Shown: in pieces, positions 59,639-64,000 of the stretch
How positions within the stretch are numbered: the stretch's first letter is position 1
Layout of the letters: every line of letters starts with the position of its first letter
DNA from: Pseudomonas brassicacearum subsp. brassicacearum
Lineage (GTDB): Bacteria; Pseudomonadota; Gammaproteobacteria; Pseudomonadales; Pseudomonadaceae
NCBI RefSeq assembly: GCF_008801605.1
Contig: NZ_VZPJ01000008.1
Span: forward strand, 221,797-285,796
Reading direction: 5' to 3'
DNA length: 64,000 bases
Notes under the pieces: generated by a model
The model's database searches: none
Told to the model about the DNA's origin: nothing
What the model saw: only the letters and a program-made list of their open reading frames with translations
Position numbers and translations under genes: made by a program

Positions 59639-59671
59639 AGGACTGGGTGCCGCGCACCCGGTCCTTTTTTT
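59639..59671 (+). terminator. rho-independent terminator after prc
   Basis: AGGACTGGGTGC, loop CGC, GCACCCGGTCCT and seven T. Confidence 0.92.
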
Positions 59672-59687
59672 ATCGCCAGAGATTGCC

Positions 59688-61475
59688 ATGACCACGACAG
59701 AACAGCTGAGTGCCTTGAGTTCGATCCTGGCTCAAAGCGGTTTGCACAGCCTGTTCCAACCGATCATCTGCCTTTCCGAACGGCGCATCGTGGGTTATGA
59801 AGCCTTGACCCGCGGCCCCTCCAACAGCCCGTTGCACTCCCCCATCGCGCTGCTTTCCGTGGCACGCCAGGCCGGCCGCCTCAGCGAACTGGAGTTGGCC
59901 TGCCGCCGCAGCGCCTGCCAGCGCTTCAATGAGCAAAAGCTGCCGGGCAAGCTGTTTCTCAACGTCTCGCCCGAGTCGCTGCTGGAATCGGCACACCAGA
60001 CGGGGCGCACACTGCAACTGCTGCAGGACTTCGGCATTGCCCCCAGCCAGGTCGTGATCGAACTGACCGAACAAACTCCCATCGATGACTTCCAGCTCCT
60101 GCAAACCGCGCTGCATCATTATCGTGCGATGGGTTTCTCGATTGCTCTGGACGACTTGGGCGCCGGTTATTCGAGCCTGCGGTTGTGGTCTGAATTGCGG
60201 CCCGATTATGTGAAGATCGACCGGCATTTCATCGACGGCATCCACCAGGACGCCCTCAAGCGCGAGTTCGTGGGCTCGATCCTGAAAATCGCCCGGGCCT
60301 CCCGCGCCCAAGTGATTGCCGAGGGCATCGAACTGCCGGAAGAACTGGCGGTGCTGATCGAAATGGGCGTCGACCTGGTCCAGGGCTATCTGCTGGCTCG
60401 GCCTCAAGAACAACCGTCACGCGACGCCAGGGCGCTGATGCCCAAGCAGGATAGCGGCGTGGCGGCGTTGAGCGATGAGGTCAACGACCTCAGTGCGCTG
60501 CTCAACGAACAACCGGCAGTGGCCCACAACACACCGACAGCCACCGTGCTGGAAGCGTTTCGTCGCCAGGCCAACCTCAACTCCCTGGCAGTGCTGGATG
60601 ATCAAGGCCAGCCCTGCGGCATCGTTCACCGCCATTCGCTCTCGGACGCCTTGCTCAAACCCTTCGCCACCGACCTGTTCGCCCGCAAACCCATCAGTCG
60701 CTTGATGAGCGACGACTTTCTCGCGGTAGAGTTGAACCAGTCACTGCAACAAGTCAGCCGCCTGATCACCAGCCGCGCCCGACAACGCATCGAAGAAGAC
60801 TTCATCATCACCCTCAACGGCGGCTACCTGGGCCTGGGCCGGGTGATCGATGTGCTCAAGCTCATCACCGAACTGAAAATCCAACAGGCCCGCTACGCCA
60901 ACCCCCTGACCCTGCTGCCGGGCAACGTCCCGATCCAGCAATGCCTCACGCGCCTGCTGCAACAACGGCAGGAATCGGTGATCTGCTACGTGGACATCGA
61001 CAGTTTCAAACCCTTCAACGACATCTACGGCTACGGTCGCGGCGACGAAGTCCTGCTGTGCCTGGCCCAATGCCTGAACGAACGCATCGACCCCAGCCGC
61101 GACTTCGTCGGCCACATCGGCGGCGACGACTTCCTGCTGGTCCTCGGCCCGGAAGAGTGGCGCAGACGCCTGGACCAGCTACTCAGCGACTTCCAGACCC
61201 ACTGCCGCCGCTTCTACCGCCCCGAGCACCTGGAGGCGGGATGTTTTACGGCGTTGAACCGACAGGGCGTTCGGCAGGAGTTCGCGTTGTTGTCGCTATC
61301 GATTGGGGTGGTGCATCTGCGTGCCGAGGCCTGCGAAGAGTTGGATGCCAGTCAGTTGGCTGAGCTGGCTTCGCAGGCCAAGCATCATGCCAAGGAGATT
61401 CTGGGGGGGAGTGTGTATTTGGTGGATGGTTTGGCGGAGCGGGAGCCTGTGGTGGCGTTGGGATTGTCAGGGTGA
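59688..61475 (+). CDS. EAL-CBS-GGDEF c-di-GMP signalling protein
   Basis: A 595-residue cytoplasmic protein. The EAL domain (about 15-245) keeps YEALTRG, LFLNVSPES, the E in VVIELTEQTP, IALDDLGAGYSSL, YVKIDRHFI and AEGIE, so phosphodiesterase activity is likely. A CBS pair follows (about 275-400) and then a GGDEF domain in which the active site reads GGDDF (HIGGDDFLLV), a variant of GGDEF. The N-terminal half alone degrades c-di-GMP; the GGDDF half may bind GTP or be weakly active. It follows the prc terminator, so has a separate promoter. Confidence 0.92.
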   Translation: MTTTEQLSALSSILAQSGLHSLFQPIICLSERRIVGYEALTRGPSNSPLHSPIALLSVARQAGRLSELELACRRSACQRFNEQKLPGKLFLNVSPESLLESAHQTGRTLQLLQDFGIAPSQVVIELTEQTPIDDFQLLQTALHHYRAMGFSIALDDLGAGYSSLRLWSELRPDYVKIDRHFIDGIHQDALKREFVGSILKIARASRAQVIAEGIELPEELAVLIEMGVDLVQGYLLARPQEQPSRDARALMPKQDSGVAALSDEVNDLSALLNEQPAVAHNTPTATVLEAFRRQANLNSLAVLDDQGQPCGIVHRHSLSDALLKPFATDLFARKPISRLMSDDFLAVELNQSLQQVSRLITSRARQRIEEDFIITLNGGYLGLGRVIDVLKLITELKIQQARYANPLTLLPGNVPIQQCLTRLLQQRQESVICYVDIDSFKPFNDIYGYGRGDEVLLCLAQCLNERIDPSRDFVGHIGGDDFLLVLGPEEWRRRLDQLLSDFQTHCRRFYRPEHLEAGCFTALNRQGVRQEFALLSLSIGVVHLRAEACEELDASQLAELASQAKHHAKEILGGSVYLVDGLAEREPVVALGLSG

Positions 61476-61540
61476 AGCATCTGGCGCGGCCCCGTGGCGA
61501 GGGGGCTTTGTAGGAGCTGGCGAAGCCTGCGATCTTTTGA

Positions 61541-61654
61541 TCGATCGTTCCCACGCTCCAGCGTGGGAATGTCGCCAGGGACGCTCCGCGTTCTGCTTCT
61601 GAATGTGACGGATAGCGTTACGGGATGCATTCCCACGCAGCAGGTAACGATTAA
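61541..61654. repeat. GTTCCCACGC repeat, second degenerate copy
   Basis: gatcgttcccacgctccagcgtgggaatg at the left and gcattcccacgcagcaggtaacgatt at the right, with a changed centre. Same family as 37158-37267. The right end lies about 20 bases from the immunity gene. Confidence 0.78.
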
Positions 61655-61672
61655 ATATTCTTTCTAATTAAG

Positions 61673-62032
61673 TTATGAGTTTTCGGCCACCTCTGACTGA
61701 TAGCGTTTGAGGCAGCTCAGCAAAACTCTCATAAAGTGACGCTGATCCTTAACATCATCATCGAAATATGTGGTTATCCTCGAAAATATCTCATCAAAAT
61801 TCGCCCCCTCTTCCAGATAGAAGAAAATTCTTTCAATAAACCATTCGCGCTCATGAGATTGAAATATTAAAAAATCGGATTTAAGCAAGGAATCAAACAA
61901 CTCCACCAATTCGGAGTCGGCGTTGATATCCTTCGAGACAATAACCTCCTCCCTTGCCTCATCTATCGTATTCTCTATATCAAATACAAATAATAGACTT
62001 CTTAGCACAACCATATCAGACGACTTCGTCAT
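61673..62032 (-). CDS. candidate immunity protein to the Rhs toxin
   Basis: A 119-residue acidic protein (many Asp and Glu, e.g. DIENTIDEAREEVIVSKDINADSELVELFDSLLKSD) with no recognised domain. Its start overlaps the stop of the Rhs gene (TGATG), the usual coupling of a polymorphic toxin and its immunity protein. The DNA is AT-rich compared with the window, as usual for exchanged tip cassettes. Function is by position; no sequence match was tested. GTG 62035 is an alternative start. Confidence 0.75.
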   Translation of the reverse strand: MTKSSDMVVLRSLLFVFDIENTIDEAREEVIVSKDINADSELVELFDSLLKSDFLIFQSHEREWFIERIFFYLEEGANFDEIFSRITTYFDDDVKDQRHFMRVLLSCLKRYQSEVAENS

Positions 62033-64000
62033 CACTCAAATTCCGTATAGCTGGTTATCGGAAGGCCTTTATCATTCAGTATCACCACAGCCTTTGTTTG
62101 CTCGCCATATTCCAACCCTTCCTTTTTATATCCTTCTCCGACTTTTCTTCCAAACTCAATAGGCTCACGAGATTGTTGCAGACCACTCTCTTTGAAAACG
62201 AGCCGCGCTCTATTTATCGCATAAAGTTGATCTCGATGACTTATGAAGTGTGTTGCCGCAGTAGGAATTTTAGGTTCTCCCTTTTTTTTACCTTTGGTAT
62301 AACGTTCAATTTCACCCGTTGTAGGGTTTTTACCAGATTGCAGCCGTTCCATTTGCGATTGCAAGGTGGTCTGCGCACCGTGTTTTTCCAGAAAGTGAGC
62401 GCCATCAATAGAACCTTCCATTTCCCTTAACTCCTTATAAGCTTTTGCCTCCGCTAGTTCATGCTCCTGTGCCCGCTGCTCCGCCGTCATCGGCAGCCGC
62501 GGCTCCCCCTCATCCACCCCAACCTTAACCGCCGGATCCTGCTCCCCAACCGCCGGCCTACACCCACCCTTCCCCGGACAATCAACCAACCCCAACGGAT
62601 CCACCCACCCCGTCGGGTTCAGGGTGTACCGATACCCATTGAGCCCGCCCGCCAGTTTGCTCGGGTCGGGCGTCAGGTAACGGCCAGTCTCGGGATTGTA
62701 GTAGCGGTGCCGGTTGTAGTGCAGGCCGCTTTCGGGGTCGAAGTATTGGCCCTGGAAGCGCAGCGGTTGCTCAAGCTGTTCGCCGCCACCGTGCGTGAGT
62801 TCAGTGAGTTGGCCGTAGCCGTTGTAGCGCGCCGACCAGACGATCTGGCCGCTAAAGCTGGTCAGTTCCTGGGGCGTGCCCAGGTGGTCGAGGTGGTAGT
62901 AGAACGGCGTGGCTTTTTCCGGGCCTTCGCCATCGAGCATCGCCAGTGGGCGGAAGGTGCCGGGTTCGTAGACGTAGCTGCGGTGGTGGCGTGGGCTGTT
63001 TTCGGCGATGACCTGGTCGCCCTGCCAGAAAAACTCCGTGGTCAGGCCGTCCACCGTTTTGCTGATGCGTCGGCCGAAGGCGTCGTAGCGGTAGGACATT
63101 TCGCGCCCGTCCGCCGTGGTGACGCCGATCAGGCGGTGCTGGCTGTCGTAGCGGTAGGCGCTGACCAGGGCCTGGCCGCGGCGTTCGCGGATCAGGTTGC
63201 CGAAGGCGTCGTAGTCGTAGTGGCGGTCGCCCTCCTTCAGCAGGCGGTTGCCCTTGAGGGTGGTCGGGCCGGGGCGGTCCTGCATCAGCAGGTTGCCGGC
63301 CGGGTCGTGGCAGAAGTGTTCCGGCGGCTCGCTGTGGGAAAAGTCGATGCGGGTCAGGCGATCCAGCGGGTCGTACTGGTAGCTGCGGCGGTTTCGGTTG
63401 TCGGAAAGGGTTTGCAGGTTGCCCTTGGCGCTGTAGGCATAATCGCGCCAGAACAGTTGCTGCTGTCGACTCTGCCACACGGTCTGGGCCTTGAGACGGC
63501 CCTGTTCATCGTAGTCGTAGTCACTGAGCAGCCGGCCTTGCTGGCGTTGCCGTTCGCGCCCGCCGTCAAAGCGGTGTTCGGTCAGGCGCGAGCCGTTGAG
63601 GTCGATGGCGGTCAGTGCGCCACCCGGGGCATGGTGGTAGTCGAGCTGGCTGTCGTCCGGCAGGCGCAGGTGATTGAGGCGCCCGCAAGCGTCGTAGCGA
63701 TAACGCAGGGTGCCCCAGCCCTGGTGCTCGCAGACCAAGCGGTCCTGGGCGTCGTATTCGAAGGCCAACGGATGATCGCTGCCGTCGTCGACGTGGACCA
63801 ATCGGCCCAGCTCGTCGTAGCGGTATTCGATGGCCTGGCCGTCGGGCAAGGTCTTGACCCGCAGCCGCCCGGCCGCGTCGCGCTGGTACTGGGTGAGCCG
63901 TTGTGAACCGTCCTCGCCGTGCTCGGTTTTTTCCAGCAGGTGGCCGTTGAGGCCGTAGGCGTAGGCAGTGCGTTGGCCGTCGAAGCCGACTTGCTGTCGG
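62032..64000 (-). CDS. Rhs-repeat protein, 3' end with toxin tip (partial)
   Basis: The frame is open to the right edge of the window; over 650 residues are seen. Most is YD repeats (Y-x(2)-G-R-L pattern, e.g. YRYDELGRLVHV, YDYDEQGRLKAQ, YRYDSQHRLIGV), then the Rhs core end: LHYNRHRYYNPETGRYLTPDPSKLAGGLNGYRY ... GWVDPLGL. After this conserved DPLGL the sequence changes to a polar tip of about 180 residues, beginning VDCPGKGGCRPAVG and containing GAHFLEKHGAQTTLQSQ, TAATHFISHRDQLYAINRARLVF and REPIEFGRKVGEGY. I do not recognise the tip with certainty; the His, Lys and Arg pattern would suit a small nuclease. The delivery route (probably type VI secretion) is not visible. Confidence 0.9.
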   Translation of the reverse strand, partial: RQQVGFDGQRTAYAYGLNGHLLEKTEHGEDGSQRLTQYQRDAAGRLRVKTLPDGQAIEYRYDELGRLVHVDDGSDHPLAFEYDAQDRLVCEHQGWGTLRYRYDACGRLNHLRLPDDSQLDYHHAPGGALTAIDLNGSRLTEHRFDGGRERQRQQGRLLSDYDYDEQGRLKAQTVWQSRQQQLFWRDYAYSAKGNLQTLSDNRNRRSYQYDPLDRLTRIDFSHSEPPEHFCHDPAGNLLMQDRPGPTTLKGNRLLKEGDRHYDYDAFGNLIRERRGQALVSAYRYDSQHRLIGVTTADGREMSYRYDAFGRRISKTVDGLTTEFFWQGDQVIAENSPRHHRSYVYEPGTFRPLAMLDGEGPEKATPFYYHLDHLGTPQELTSFSGQIVWSARYNGYGQLTELTHGGGEQLEQPLRFQGQYFDPESGLHYNRHRYYNPETGRYLTPDPSKLAGGLNGYRYTLNPTGWVDPLGLVDCPGKGGCRPAVGEQDPAVKVGVDEGEPRLPMTAEQRAQEHELAEAKAYKELREMEGSIDGAHFLEKHGAQTTLQSQMERLQSGKNPTTGEIERYTKGKKKGEPKIPTAATHFISHRDQLYAINRARLVFKESGLQQSREPIEFGRKVGEGYKKEGLEYGEQTKAVVILNDKGLPITSYTEFE

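Noticed and set aside
62461..63906. A 481-codon frame antisense to the Rhs gene
   Set aside because: Mirror of YD-repeat codons (long Val/Ala stretches); the Rhs frame has all expected motifs.
1..64000. CRISPR array, tRNA or rRNA genes, prophage or integrase, riboswitches
   Set aside because: No regular repeat-spacer array, tRNA-like cloverleaf or rRNA segment was seen by eye, and no integrase or phage structural gene; the direct repeats seen are REPs.

Overview
The window is a GC-rich, densely coded chromosomal segment from a fluorescent-type Pseudomonas (probably the P. fluorescens group). Three things point there: gene order resembling blocks I remember from P. aeruginosa PAO1 (gcl-hyi-glxR-ttuD-pyk; NCS2 permease-uraH-puuE-uraD-alc-allA-puuD; aroC to folE; lpxL-minCDE-rluA-apeB-prc); about twenty clusters of the REP palindrome with core GTGGGAGC..GCTCGCGAT; and the matching REP-associated transposase (RAYT). 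Genus is an inference from content; species cannot be read from the sequence.

Layout. 1-4200: the 3' end of an alpha/beta hydrolase, mlaA, a DUF808 membrane protein, a RutR-like TetR regulator, the RAYT between two REP pairs, and a GlcG/HbpS-like gene. 4477-12862: the glyoxylate (glycerate) pathway gcl-hyi-glxR-ttuD-pyk, a urea transporter and a Kv-type potassium channel. 12958-19589: sulfate-binding protein, MFS exporter, several small proteins, ankyrin protein, acyl-CoA synthetase, DUF3509 protein. 19590-20476: gene-free, built from a large inverted repeat with REPs inside. 20477-29396: (reverse) aroC-MFS-acireductone dioxygenase, then an alpha/beta hydrolase, prmB, an isochorismatase-family protein, an Smr protein, folE and a glutaredoxin-like protein. 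29541-33649: aminotransferase divergent from marR, NCS2 purine permease, LysE exporter. 33867-40290: the purine ring-opening genes uraH, puuE-uraD-alc-allA-puuD and an outer-membrane nucleoside-type channel. 40516-47355: patatin, lpxL, minCDE, rluA-type gene, apeB, small membrane protein. 47363-53859: a UTRA-type GntR regulator, ABC importer, alkaline-phosphatase-superfamily enzyme and HAD phosphatase. 53968-56183: accessory DUF2182/DUF1326 pair and a VMO-I-fold protein. 56389-61475: quinone oxidoreductase, prc, EAL-GGDEF protein. 61673-64000: immunity candidate and the toxin-bearing 3' end of an Rhs gene.

How the genes work together. Two separated blocks form one route: purine base uptake (NCS2), urate to allantoin (PuuD, UraH, UraD), allantoin to allantoate (PuuE), then urea plus glyoxylate (Alc, AllA), and glyoxylate to pyruvate (Gcl, GlxR, TtuD, Pyk), with a urea transporter beside the second block. 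Both blocks and the permease carry the same palindrome TTGTATACAA (four exact copies and one variant) in their promoter regions. This is strong sequence evidence for a shared FCD-type GntR regulator encoded elsewhere.

Most notable items: the shared purine operator; the GntR-controlled phospho-compound import and hydrolysis cluster with matching operators at both ends; the Rhs toxin tip and coupled immunity gene; a bacterial VMO-I protein and a Cys/Met-rich DUF1326/DUF2182 pair inserted in a conserved block; and an orphan acireductone dioxygenase with a metal-ligand His changed to Cys.
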